From NCBI RefSeq assembly GCF_036711975.1, contig NC_091975.1, forward strand, positions 2,420,501-2,484,500: DNA of 64,000 nucleotides, read 5' to 3'. Numbering within the stretch: position 1 is the stretch's first letter; each line of letters opens with the position of its first letter. This document shows positions 25,282 to 36,224 of this stretch, piece after piece. The DNA is from Onthophagus taurus (Eukaryota; Arthropoda; Insecta; Coleoptera; Scarabaeidae). The notes under the pieces were generated by a model that saw only the letters and a program-made list of their open reading frames with translations, searched no databases and was not told the DNA's origin. Position numbers and translations under genes: made by a program.

Positions 25282-26079
25282 TATTTAAGAATAACTTAAT
25301 AATACTTAAAAGATTCCCTAAAAAACTTATTTGGATATGGATTGTTATTTATCCACCCGTTAAAGTCACTAAAAACCGAAGAAAATAGCGACGTCACATT
25401 TTAGAACACTTCATCACACAACTTAGCACAAAATTAACCAAAGCTTGGTAAAAACTTTATGGAAATGAATAAAAATTGGTGTTAAAGCGGATTAAAAACA
25501 GGTTAACATGGTTGATTATGGTGTCTGGGAATAGAGCAGGATGTTGTTTCTCTTTTAGAAAGTGACCTTGTGTCAATCAAAACGTTTCAGCAGGAACAAC
25601 TTTTAGTGCCATCTATGTATTTATAGGAAAAATAGGCGAAATAATGCAGGTTACTGTACATACTTCTCCATATCTTAAGATACTATTCTTAAGATAATCT
25701 TCATCGTTTTATACAGTTTTCTTCCTAAGTTGGACAAAATCTCTATGTTATAATTTATCTTCAAATTATTTTACCAAGCTAGAGTCAAAAAGCAACTAAA
25801 ATATATTAAGTGCATTCGTATCTTTTTCTTTTCTCTATGACATGCTCGATTATCAAAACATTTCTTTCATTTTATGTCAATATACTTAATTTAATGCTGC
25901 TATATAAAAGATTTATTTGAAGTTTAAGTAGTTTTGATACAGAAATTTTGATATTATTCAATTTATGAAGTATTAATTAGAAAGTTTCTAATAATACCAG
26001 GAACGGGAATGTAATTAAATAATTTTAATTTAATTTATAATATTAACTTTTAATCCATCATAACTGATTGTTAATAAAG
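25282..26079. other. Intergenic, nothing recognised
   Basis: Holds the upstream region of Cad96Ca on the left and the 3' flank of the short ionotropic receptor on the right. No coding exon or repeat was recognised. Confidence 0.5.
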
Positions 26080-27455
26080 TTAAAATAAACGATTATAAAT
26101 TAATTCAACGTTTAAAATTGTTATAGCCACCAAATAACCCACAACAAGCACCACAAAGGCAGACATCAATCCTGAAACCGATAATGCTTCGATGTCAATA
26201 CTTCCCAAATAATCCGGTTTACTTTGCTTTAAAATCTGTAATTCCCTGCGATATATTCCAAATTCCTGCAGTTTTCTGTAACTAATAGAATCATTTGAGG
26301 AATAAATTAAAATACTCAACGAAATTAATTAAATTACGTTACTTTAAAAAATTCATTAAACTTCCATTTTTTTGGAACAACCACTGTTTTATAAACCAAG
26401 TTAGAAATGTCAACTTCAAACAGTTTACTCAGTTCTGATGAAGTCATAGTTTTCTTTAAATAACCGTACATAGGTGTTAACTCCACAGAAAATGCAAACG
26501 ATTCCGTTCTAATTTTTTCCACAGCTTCGCTGTGATTAAAACATTCTTTGGTAAAATGATATTTCTGTAATATCGGATCACAATCAGCTCCTAAGCTAAA
26601 ACCGTTATTTAAGAGATCATCAATTGAAAATATAAACGGTTTTGGCTGGTTTAATAATAACGATACCACAGTTGACGTGTAATAATTGTACAATAATAAC
26701 GATAAGATTAATAGATTTAGCATAAATAATCTACCTGAAATTAATTTTGGAACGAACCAAACACCTGAAAGATCTAAACCTTAACGTTTTTATTTATATT
26801 TGTATAATAAATTATTAACTATTATAAAATCGTTACCTTGTTGGCAAAATATACCTATAGTAATTAAAAATGTTGTTCCTAAATTGTAGGATTCCACTCT
26901 GTTATTAAATAGATTTTCAAGAATTAATTCTACGCAATAAACGACTGCGTTCAAAATAATTAATAGTAGTGAACAACGCCATACATTCGGAGAAAATGGC
27001 CGTAAGAAAATATTTCTGCGGCCAAATGAAGGATTTAAAAAAATGAAAGATCTTTTATATGGGTATAAAGGTATGATGTAATCAACTTTAGCTATAGCGT
27101 CTTCGTAAATAAAATCAGTAATGAGATCCACTGTGTTATTAGAGACGTACGTCCATAGATTTTTTGATGAGTTATTTTCCACAGAATTATTTAAACTTAA
27201 AAGTTCCATTTTAAATGAATAAAATCTGTTTAATATCCTTAACAAGTCATAATTTAATTTGCAACTAGGATGACTACATAAAGTTTCTTGTTTTAATACT
27301 TTGATTGTAAAGTTGAATGTTTCGAAATATCTTTTTGAATCCAATTTTATTACGCTATTAAATAATGTGTTGTTTGCTCGTATTGCACTTAATGTTAAAA
27401 TTATTATGCAGAGTTTTATGATTAACTTAAATAACATACTGTTTGCGACGCACAT
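26080..27455 (-). CDS. Ionotropic receptor without amino-terminal domain
   Basis: Three exons (27455-26837, 26764-26338, 26281-26080) join in phase to 415 residues. A leader peptide (MLFKLIIKLCIIILTLSAIRA) is followed almost at once by a ligand-binding lobe (LWTYVSNNTVDLITDFIYE, VDYIIPLYPYKRSF). Next come channel segments: VWRCSLLLIILNAVVYCVEL, then IGIFCQQG split by a phase-1 intron, LLLYNYYTSTVVSLLL, and a last membrane helix (LMSAFVVLVVGYLVAI) before the stop. Intron phases equal those of the IR75-like neighbour 4 kb away, so the pair probably arose by local duplication with loss of the amino-terminal domain exon here. An in-frame stop lies upstream of the chosen ATG, so a longer single-exon start is excluded; an upstream signal exon is not. 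Ligand unknown. Confidence 0.82.
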
Positions 27456-28313
27456 TATGTACACAATGAAAGAGATATTTACTGCTTCTGGAAAATGATG
27501 TTATTGATTATACATCAAAGGGATAAGTTAATTTGCTAGCTTCAGTTTATAGCCCCAATAAAATTACCTTATATTTTATTAAGAGGAAGTTTTAAAAATT
27601 TGTGTTAACAAGAAATATTCTTCTATATAAAATTTAAAAATAAATTTTAAATTATAGATGTTACTGTAAAAGCCTGAGCTACGGTAAATCTTAGGTTTAA
27701 CTAGTAAATCTTAAAATTTACCAACATGAGTTATTACAACAGATTGATGACATCATGATATCGCTTTTAGTAAATTTAAAGAGAGTTTAAATTGAAATTA
27801 AAAATTTTGAAAATTGATTAAAAATTTATATGTTCACAACCAATAAATAATTAAAAATCCAGTTCATTTATTATTAAAAAATAATGTTTCAAAACTAAGT
27901 TTCCATTAAATAGTGGATTGTTTTAGACGCTTTTGTATCTCAATCCGACATAATACCAATAAACGAGCAGCATGTGGCTGCAAGATGAACCTTTAACTCA
28001 TAGCTGTTTAAAGCAAACATGAATAGGTTATCTGCGTATTGATCCACCAACTTCCCGTAACCGGAGTAAAACAATTGAGCATGGTTCTCTGTACAGGTTT
28101 CAATTTAAATTATTCAACTTGTCTAAAATACAATTCATTAAAATTTAAGTGAAATAAATACAATAAAATTTAAAGCAAATCTATTTTGTTGTAGAGAATT
28201 CAAAATTGTAAACTACAAAAACTTGTAAACCTTGAAAATAAATTAAGTTCTTAAAATATCGATTTCAAGAAATGTGAAGGTTAATCAAAACAAATTTGGA
28301 TCATTACATTTAT
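27456..28313. other. Intergenic, nothing recognised
   Basis: AT-rich spacer between the short ionotropic receptor (upstream side) and the CLIP protease (3' side). No splice-supported open frame. Confidence 0.5.
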
Positions 28314-29596
28314 TTAATTTGGCCAAACAATCGATTCTATCCAAGAAATATATTTAGAAACTTTTGTATAAACCCCTGGAATTAAACCGCAATTATTTCC
28401 AAACGATGTAACCCCAACAATCCTATACATTTGTGGTAAATATTGAATTTTCGCTTGAATGGGTCCACCTGAATCGCCTTGACATGTATCAGCGTTTGAT
28501 TTAGGATTTCCCCCGCATAATTGTAACTCTTCATCGAACCCATTCTCCAATCCCGATTGTGGGCGATAACTTCTTGTGCAATTCAACGCTGGTAAATTAT
28601 ATAAATAGGCCTTTTGAAGATAACTATGAAAACCTCCGCCATATTCAGTAGCACCCCATCCAGTTATAGTTAAATTGTTGTACTCAAACTCTAATTTTGA
28701 CTCTAAACACGCAGGTTTTACGTATTTCGTGTAGATAACTGGGCGATCTAGTTTAATAAGAGCTATATCGTGGTAAAAAGATTCGAAATCGTATTGTGGG
28801 TGAGTAAACGTTTTTAGGACATTAAAATCTTGAGGTTCTGCATGTTCGGTTTCGGATGCTAGATCTAGTTCGCCTAGTCGTATTAAGGAAACTGGTCCAC
28901 TAAAATTATAATTAAAGTTGTAATTAATTTTCCCCATTAATTTTCTTCCTACTTTTGTGATTGTAAACAATGGGCTGCTGTTAAGATAAATTGTTCGCTG
29001 ATTAAGCTCCCACCGCATTTAAATTCGATGTTTTCTAATGGTCCATATCCCAATATAGCCTATAATTAAATAAAATCTTTAAATAATAATTTAATTTTAT
29101 TTTGTTACCATATGGGGATATTCCTCAAAATAAGCATTTTCACCACCAATTATAAAAGCATGAACGACATCCTCCATTGACTCTGTTGGTGTCGTAGCGG
29201 ATTTTATCGTAGTTTTGATGTCCAATTTTAAATATTCTTGGCATTCTTTAAAAGTAAAATTAACAACCAAATTAATATTAAATTATTAATAAATTACTTT
29301 CCTCGCTAATTCTATTTGAAATTCCTTGAATTTTGTTTTGATCGCAACAAACTATGGGATATCGACCGGAATATCCGCAGAGACGTGGTCGTAATCCTTG
29401 TTGAAGTTCGTTTTTCACCGAGGAACACTCAAAGACATGTTTACATATTCCAATGGATCGATTTCGTAAATAACAACGTTGATAATCTTAAATATAAAAT
29501 AATTATTTATAATAATTACTATAATTAAAACCCACCTTGAGAATCAACGAACAAAATAAGAGATAATCCCAAAAACGTCTTAATGAAAGTACGCAT
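28314..29596 (-). CDS. CLIP-domain serine protease, snake-like
   Basis: Five exons (29596-29536, 29486-29298, 29245-29109, 29059-28953, 28899-28314) join in phase to give 359 residues. A signal peptide (FIKTFLGLSLILFVDSQ) leads into a CLIP domain with six cysteines (C-YLRNRSIGI-C-KHVFE-C ... C-GYSGRYPIV-CC). After a linker the protease begins at HAF|IIGGENAYFEEYPHMA. The catalytic triad is complete: LTAAHC (across the split exon), FYHDIALIKL and CQGDSGGP. The first intron of the protease domain is only 53 bp and splits AAHCLQSQ|NGPVSLIR. The residue before the activation site is Phe rather than Lys or Arg, so activation by a chymotrypsin-like rather than trypsin-like enzyme is expected, as in some snake/persephone relatives. 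In the family these act in haemolymph cascades (Toll activation, melanisation). Confidence 0.92.
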
Positions 29597-30457
29597 TGTG
29601 TTAAACTGATTAGGTGATTCCATCCACCTTGATACTAATAAGATTTGGTAAACATTTGATTTAAATTAATCCATCTCACCTTGATATTTGAGAAAATTTA
29701 AAAATTATGAAAACAAGAATCACCTTTTCCCGATATTTACATAAATTACTAAATTACTAGTTTTTTGATTTAATAAATATTTGTAATTAGCACAAATCGT
29801 ATTAGGATTTAACGATATTCCTAGGAACTTACCTGCACTTTCTAGATAAAGCGTTCTCGCAGGATAACATTACAAGATAAACCTTTTAGTTAAATTGACT
29901 TAAATTGAGTCGTTCTGTAACTCTTTAATTTGGAAAATAAAAAAGTATTGCTGTTATTTCAAAAACTGAAGTTATACATATATTGTATATTTGTAAAAAA
30001 GGGTTGGATTGGGAAATTATAATAAATTCAAAAAATCATATCTACTTTAAATCTAGGAATAATAAAAAGATTTATATCTTAATTTAAAGTTTAATATGTC
30101 TTCCTTAAAATGATCTAACTTAAAATCTCTACTTTAAAGTAAAATAAATTAAAAAATTTGACACTTTAAATCTTAAATTTGTTTTAAAATGTTTGTCTCT
30201 CGTCAGATATCAACTCTTCAAAAGTTGCTGAAGTTGCATTTCGTTTCTCTCATAATATTGATTCGATAACACCATATTGATAAAGAACTATTTTAAAATT
30301 GTAAATTGTTATCATTATTATTATTTTCGTGCAAAATAATCGATAACCTTATTTTAATTAAGCAAAGGTCAAAAATTATATGTCAATAGTCATTATATAA
30401 ATAATGAGCATTGATACTATTAATGTTTAGTAGCAAGAAACGAGTTGAATTATAAAG
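29597..30457. promoter_or_regulatory. Divergent promoter region between CLIP protease and small secreted gene
   Basis: On the minus side an arthropod initiator (TCAGTTT, +1 near 29607) sits just ahead of the protease ATG. On the plus side TATATAA at 30394-30400 lies about 60 bases before the ATG of the LC8-like gene, giving a likely start near 30425. No other feature was seen in between. Confidence 0.4.
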
Positions 30458-30921
30458 ATGGCACAAATAAATCTTTTTATTACAACGCTATTTATAACAA
30501 CGTCCTTAGCATTCACCACCACTGAAAAAACCGATATTATTCCGTCTATCGGCGCTTGTAACTTTTTTGAATCATTTCCAAGTGTTTCTGACAGTGTGGT
30601 AATAATTTCTTAGACATCAATTAATTGCGAATATTTTTATTAATTATTTTTTTTTATTTTTAGTTCGAAGTGGTAAGCACTAATATTACTTATCCACATA
30701 TAAACGTTATCAAAACTATTGTTTATGCTGGTTTGCAATGGGATACTCCATCAGACCGGATTAGTTACATCTCAGAGTTTTTGAGCAGCGTTTATCCAAC
30801 TCAAAAATGGAGTATTATTGAAAATTATAATAAAGGAATGATTTATTCAACGAAATACTTAAATTTTAAAGTTTCACATAATCATGGCAGAATAAATTAT
30901 TATGTATTTACTTCTGATTAA
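30458..30921 (+). CDS. Small secreted protein with an LC8 dynein-light-chain-like domain
   Basis: Two exons (30458-30598, 30664-30921, phase 0) encode 132 residues. ATG at 30458 opens a hydrophobic leader (INLFITTLFITTSLA) suggesting cleavage near residue 18 and export. The rest aligns by eye with LC8 (DYNLL). The stretch ISYISEFLSSVYPTQKWSII matches LC8 [30 protein letters not shown] matches GRNFGSYVTHET; and TKYLNF...GRINYYVFTS matches TKHFIYFYLGQVAILLFKS. Helix 2, the Trp strand and the terminal Phe-x-Ser strand keep their order and spacing, with about three extra residues in one loop. Normal LC8 is cytosolic, ~89 residues and has no signal peptide; here a ~45-residue N-terminal extension carries one. 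Function outside the cell is unknown. A polyadenylation-like signal (AATAAA) follows near 30957. Confidence 0.7.
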
Positions 30922-31534
30922 TTTCTTCTCATAATAATTGTTCTCATATCATTTCTAATAAAAAAAAAGATGTTTTGTTAAAAGTGATTTTACGTGTAGA
31001 TAATAAAAGCAATAAATCTGAACTAGTTTAAAGGGTTGATTCACGAAGTGGAAGTACTGATTGCAAAAGAGTTTTAATTTGAAGCTTAATACTATCGAAT
31101 TTTTTACACATCATAAACATCAAAGGATATAAATTAATTTCTGGTTCGGTATTATTTTAACCTACATAAAATGTGTACCATGTTCTTATTAAGACCTTAT
31201 TATGTACCGATTCCATAAGGAATAAAAAGTACGCAGTGATCGACGACCAAATCGTTAATCAAACCGTTACTATCTAAATTTGCAAATTCAGCGTTAAATC
31301 CGTGGAAATCCGTGCAATCGAACCGCTAGTTTCCCAACGGATCCCTTCGCAAACATAGTGGATTATTAATGCGAAAGGAAAATTCTAAAGCAACATACCG
31401 CTTTAAAATTTTCATTTATTTAGAAATTTCTTTAAATATTACATCAAATTCCGTGATTGATTAGGCGACCTAAACTTTTTTTACAATTTTTTTTTCAAAA
31501 ATTCATTTCTCCAAAATTTGACGCAGAGATTTTA

Positions 31535-31790
31535 AGCTTTAATTTAAGATATAAATCATGTTATAATTCCTACAATTAAAGAAAATATGACTTTTTGAAC
31601 TTAAGTTAGTTCGCAAATCGGATTTCTTTTACAATTTCTTCAAAAAAATTTTTTCTACAAATTTTATACATCAAACGTATAATTTCTTATAGATCATTTT
31701 AAAGAAGACATATTAATCTTTAAATTAAGATATAAATCATTTTATAATTCCTACAAATAAGGAAGATATGACATTTTGAAGTTAAGCCTT
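31535..31790 (+). repeat. Local ~178-bp tandem duplication
   Basis: The segment at ~31540-31605 (tttaatttaagatataaatc...ttataattcctacaa...gaaaatatgact) recurs at ~31718-31785 with roughly 85 percent identity by eye. The intervening bases also share short blocks, so this is a decayed two-unit tandem duplication. No coding frame. Confidence 0.7.
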
Positions 31791-32346
31791 TTATAACAAT
31801 TTCCCCCACCAAATTATATACATCAAAATAACTCCTATAAATTTAATTCATTTACATTGGAAGCCTGCAAGTGGCTACCGTGGATTCTAATCCTTCAGCA
31901 AACTTTATAGGATCAATACAGAACAATATATTATCTATTATAAAGCAAGACGTAATGTTGGGAAATGCACGATTGCCTCAAAGGGCTTCCAGCTAAAGCC
32001 TCATGAAGCTTAAAATCCATCTAACATAGTTAATTGGCAAGAAAATGTAATCAATAATTATTTCCATTTTACTCTTAATATATCAATTATAAAGTTTATT
32101 TTAATAATTATTCTTACTTTTAGATTGTTGGAAAATACTAAAAAGAGTGGGGAGGTAAGGAAAACTTAGAAACGCAGAGTGAGAAGTTGGAATAACTAAA
32201 AGTTCGCTGGTATTGAACTTTAACATTGAGAAATGGTTTCAGTTACCCGTGTTTTATTCGGTTAACAAGTTCTTAGAAATTGAGATGTATCGCTAAACTT
32301 AATATTCATAAATAAAAATAATAATGTTCACAATCGTAAGTTGGAA

Positions 32347-32416
32347 CGCATAACTTAAGCATATAGCTAAGATAAAAGGATTTTCCAAACATAGAACTCC
32401 ACTTCTTTCTGGATAC
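32347..32416 (-). pseudogene. Relic of a second myosuppressin-receptor exon
   Basis: Read on the minus strand, TGCAG|G is followed by YPERSGVLCLENPFILAICL and then SYAF. This parallels the start of exon 2 of the receptor at 7.8-10.6 kb (YPERSSVLCSETRCTIAICL, SYVL), including the acceptor position and phase. About 40 bases of flanking intron are also similar (caaaa...cgtcataaaagaggaaattaaaaacgact compared with cgacatcaaaagaagaaataaaagcgcgact). After ~28 codons homology stops and the frame soon ends. No other receptor exon was found, so it looks like a decayed duplicate fragment; a live but diverged exon cannot be wholly excluded. Confidence 0.65.
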
Positions 32417-34404
32417 CTGCAATGAAAAGTTTTTAACATCAAAAAAACGTCATAAAAGAGGAAATTAAAAACGACTTAGGAAATATTCCTCGTCGAATTT
32501 TCTTTTGATAAATTTATCTTGCTTCGATGAATTACATGTTTCGTGTTAACGTTTGATTGATCACACGACAATTTTCTACGCTTAAACGAATAAACGTGAT
32601 ATGCCACGAACTTTATCTATTTCGATGGTGAATGATATTCTACAAAAAAAATGAGATATATTATTAATTTTTTGAGTGTATAGTAACAAAAGTCATCATA
32701 ATCCTCCATATCTTGAGTTGAAAATATCCAGCCCTGAAAAGAAGAGGTGTAATTCCGTTTCAGCGGATAACGTGTGAAAATCTATTTCCGCGAATGTGAA
32801 ATTTAAATCGGGTTCTATTGTGTTGGCATTAATACGATTTATCTAGTTCTACGAAAATGCGAATGAACAAATTGTTTTGCAAGTCGTGTTTACTTCAAAA
32901 AAATTTTTGTTTTACTATTGATGAAAAATTAATCACAAAAACGAATTAATTTCAACTAATACTTGTGAATTTAGAATTTGTTGTTGATTAGGACAGCTTT
33001 TAAAGTTTTGATTGGATTGTTTGAGAAAATCGGTTTAGGTAAATTCATTATTAATTGTTTAAAATGAACTAGAGTTGGTGAATGTAATTAACAAGTAAAC
33101 TTATTCAAAGTTTTAGCATTTCAAGTTGTCTCTGAGTTGTTTGAAACGATCTAATTAATCTCTCTTGTTCGTTTAAGGTATAAAAGATGTAAAACTGTTT
33201 TACTGCTCAATTAAATATCAATTTCCCTTGTTTAATTTCGTTAACAGCTCCATGATACCGAGATAGTTTGCTCCATAATCTATGAGAATGTTGAGGTTGT
33301 ATGAAAGATAATTTGAAATTCGAATTTGATCGTAATGCGAAATTTCGCAGTATGCATTCACGTCGAGCTGGTTTCCTTGAATTCGTATGTTAATTTAAAT
33401 AAATTACACTTCTTGTCTGTGTCTCATTCGTTTCCCAAGATGTCAGAAATTTAACTTGGCTAAATCCAATTTCTTGAAAGTACGAATCAACTCTTTTATT
33501 TGAATAATTGACAGTGAGTAGCTTTTAAATGTTCTCAGCTTTATCCGGGTTTATTTCATCAACACTAAGTTTCCGAATGCTGTAAATTCAAAATTGTATA
33601 TGTGTAGGTTACATGTTAAGTAATCCACAATTGCTAACTCTTTTAAACAAACATTGCACCCTGAATTGTTTAAGTATAGATGAATATGAGGACTTAGTTC
33701 GGCACGTTTCCTATTTGCTTTGTGTTAACACCGATAATTTCTAAACCGATTACACCAAAAAACATCGAAATAAAATAAAAAAGCGATTTTAAAATCCAAT
33801 AATCTCAGTTTAATCGGTTGTAAAATGGAATTGAAGGCAAACTTTTTGAGGTATCAACTTTATTTCGCTGGCGTTTTCACCGTTCATTATATTTTGATTG
33901 AACGTCCGCGCTTTCAAAATTCATTTTCATGCTTAATACCACCAATTTTTAACAATAGAAAATTGATGAACTTAGTTTATATTTCGGTTTACATTCCGAA
34001 TTTATATCCACTAATTATTATCGGAAGACTATTTTGGTTTTAGATTATTATTAGTTAACTAATTAGATAATTTTAATTTAGTTCATTACCAATCGATAAA
34101 GTTAATTAATAATTTTGGCCCGGGTTGTATTAAATTTCAAACAGTATTTTTTTTTCTTTGTATTAATTTCGTCCCTAATGGATTTTATTAATTAGATGGG
34201 GCAGCTTTTCAAACGCTTGAATCAATTTTATCAATGAATTTTAACCACTAATGAGTTTTGGTGGGCATTTCCAATATTAATTACAATTTAATTTAAAGCA
34301 AATAACAATGCATTCAAAGAAATGTGGACATAATGAGAGATTTTGGAGTGTAGGACATGGACAAATGCCTGTTATTTTTCTATTTTCCAATTATGCAGAA
34401 TTTG

Positions 34405-34440
34405 GCTGATGATGACTAATAATAGTCGAAACCGGCACCA
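34405..34440 (+). repeat. Short stem-loop with CGAAACCGG tail, possible retroposon 3' end
   Basis: gctgatgatgactaataatagtcgaaaccgg contains a gact/agtc stem followed by cgaaacc. The same layout occurs inverted at 35512-35545. Such 'ctgatgatg-hairpin-cgaaacc' tails recur at the 3' ends of some invertebrate LINE/SINE-type repeats; no body was found here. Confidence 0.35.
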
Positions 34441-34773
34441 ATAATAATAATTATTTTACAAGCAAGCAAGAAGTTTTATATTAAATATTTTCTTTTACAC
34501 TTTAAAGTAGGTCAAAATCATCTTTTTTAATTCCTCCATCCTTTTTAATTGCCCTAGCAATGTTTTTAATCGCTCACAACAGTTTTGATTAACACCAATC
34601 AAGTTTTTCCGTATTCAAAAATCTTGTCATTTTCTCCAAAACATCCTTTTTGCTATTATTAAGTTGTCTTGTCTGTATCAAATAACTTGAAGGTGTTTAC
34701 AATCGATTTAAATCATAATAACTACATACTTAATTCTTAAATAAATTTATTTCGAATGTACAATTTATTTTGA

Positions 34774-35114
34774 TTAAAAGTGATGATGATCGAAATCGTG
34801 AAAATCATGGTGATGGTGATGACCGAAATCGTGAAAATCATGGAAATCATGATGATGGTGATGATGTGGATATCCATAACCGTATCCACCAAATCCACCA
34901 TATCCAAGACCATAACCACCATATCCAAAAGATCCAATGCCAACTCCTATTAATTGTGGGGATCTTTTTACTCGTTGAATAGATTCTAGAAATTTATTTT
35001 AAAAATAAAATAAAATAATAAGATTGTTTAAACCTTACCAAGTTGATAAGTTTTTGATTCAACTCTTAAAACTAAAACAAAAATGAGGATGGAGAATAAT
35101 TTTAAAAAATCCAT
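34774..35114 (-). CDS. Secreted Gly/Tyr- and His-rich peptide precursor
   Basis: Two exons (35114-35039, 34985-34774, phase 1) encode 95 residues. A signal peptide (LKLFSILIFVLVLRVES) is followed by a short propart ending in the furin-type site RVKR. The mature part begins SPQLIGVGIGSFGYGGYGLG, continues with Gly-Tyr repeats, and ends in a His-Asp-Phe tail (two blocks of PHHHHHHDFHDFHDF-type sequence, 16 His in about 25 residues). Glycine- and histidine-rich secreted peptides of beetles such as holotricin-3 are antifungal, and His-rich tails bind Zn or Cu, so an antimicrobial or metal-binding role is a reasonable inference. A cuticle role or a neuropeptide-like precursor is also possible. A TATA box and an initiator lie at the right distance upstream. 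Confidence 0.78.
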
Positions 35115-35143
35115 TTTAGATTATTTATGAATAATTTCGTTGA

Positions 35144-35180
35144 AACTGAAGTACTAAAAACATTTCCAGCTACTTTTATA
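35144..35180 (-). promoter_or_regulatory. Core promoter of the Gly/His-rich peptide gene
   Basis: Minus strand: TATAAAA at 35180-35174 and an arthropod initiator TCAGTT with +1 near 35147. The spacing is about 33 bases from the first T of the TATA box to +1. The leader to the ATG would be only ~33 bases. Confidence 0.6.
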
Positions 35181-35511
35181 TGGTTTCAATGCCCTATTTT
35201 TTCACAAACTTAGTTTAATTAGCAGTTTTTTAAATCGTCATGAAGTGTTAATTTGATTTAATCTCTTCCTGGTTATTCACACAACCTTAATCTTAAATAA
35301 ATAAATGTTTAACGAAGGATAACAATTAAAAAATTAATAATTAGTGTATTTGATTCACGAAAAAATAAGAAACTTAATCATTTTCAAGCTGTTAAACATC
35401 TAATTTTACTATTGAAATTGTTGTTATCCATATTCATCAGAAAATTTAATGTATAATATATAAAAAACAAATTATACTTAGGTAATTAATGTTTTTATTA
35501 TTTATCTATAC

Positions 35512-35545
35512 CAGGTTTCGGGCCCTGCCCTTCTTCAGTCGCAAT
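35512..35545 (-). repeat. Inverted second copy of the CGAAACC stem-loop motif
   Basis: Minus-strand gcgactgaagaagggcagggcccgaaacctgg: the same ctgaagaag-hairpin-cgaaacc layout as at 34405-34440, on the other strand. Together the two flank the Gly/His-rich peptide gene. Origin from a retroposon tail is inference. Confidence 0.35.
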
Positions 35546-36224
35546 AACAAAATCCATCTTGAAAATAAATCGTTAACTTTAATAATATTTTAGCGTAATT
35601 AATAAATTTCAATTAATCTCTTTTTGGATACAACCTTAACTTAAAATAGGCAACCCAAACTGATTGGAAGTAAAATTGGTGGTATTATTTTATTTTTTTT
35701 CCAATTTATTTTTATAATTAAAAAACAAATTCAAACATAACAGTTATAATATATTTATTGCTTTATTAGCACACATTATTTTCTTGTTCGTACTCAATTC
35801 TATTTTTGTCCCCATCATCAACTGTAATTCCCAATTAAAGAACGTGCAATATGGATACTACAATCAATGATACAATGAAGGTTGAAACCCCATGAAGAAA
35901 TACACATCTTTAAATTACTAGTCTCAGTGAGTGTGGTGGTTCTCTAAAAAAACAATAAAGAAGCACTCAAAACGTTTTAGAACGACTTTTTTTATTTCCA
36001 TCAAACCAAAACGAGAATACTAAGAAATTCCAACAATTTGTGTCAACGTTCTTACAAAATACGAGAATGCCTCATTTAGGAATTTAAAAAAAGGAAAAAT
36101 AATTTCAGATTTTCCACACTTTTTTATTAAGATTTAAATCGTTAATAATACAAAATAAATTATCACTTACTACATTAATAAATAGATTTTATTACATTTC
36201 TTCGATTTCTTCATTCAGTTCAGT

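Larger units (their letters stand above)
30922..34773. other. Intergenic stretch with small repeats and a GPCR relic
   Basis: Apart from the tandem duplication, receptor fragment and hairpin listed separately, no gene was found. A 72-codon hydrophobic frame at 33825-34043 (+) has no recognised motif and no splice context. Confidence 0.5.

Noticed and set aside
33825-34043. 72-codon hydrophobic plus-strand frame with ATG
   Set aside because: Considered as a small membrane protein, but composition is typical of AT-rich chance frames and there is no conserved motif.
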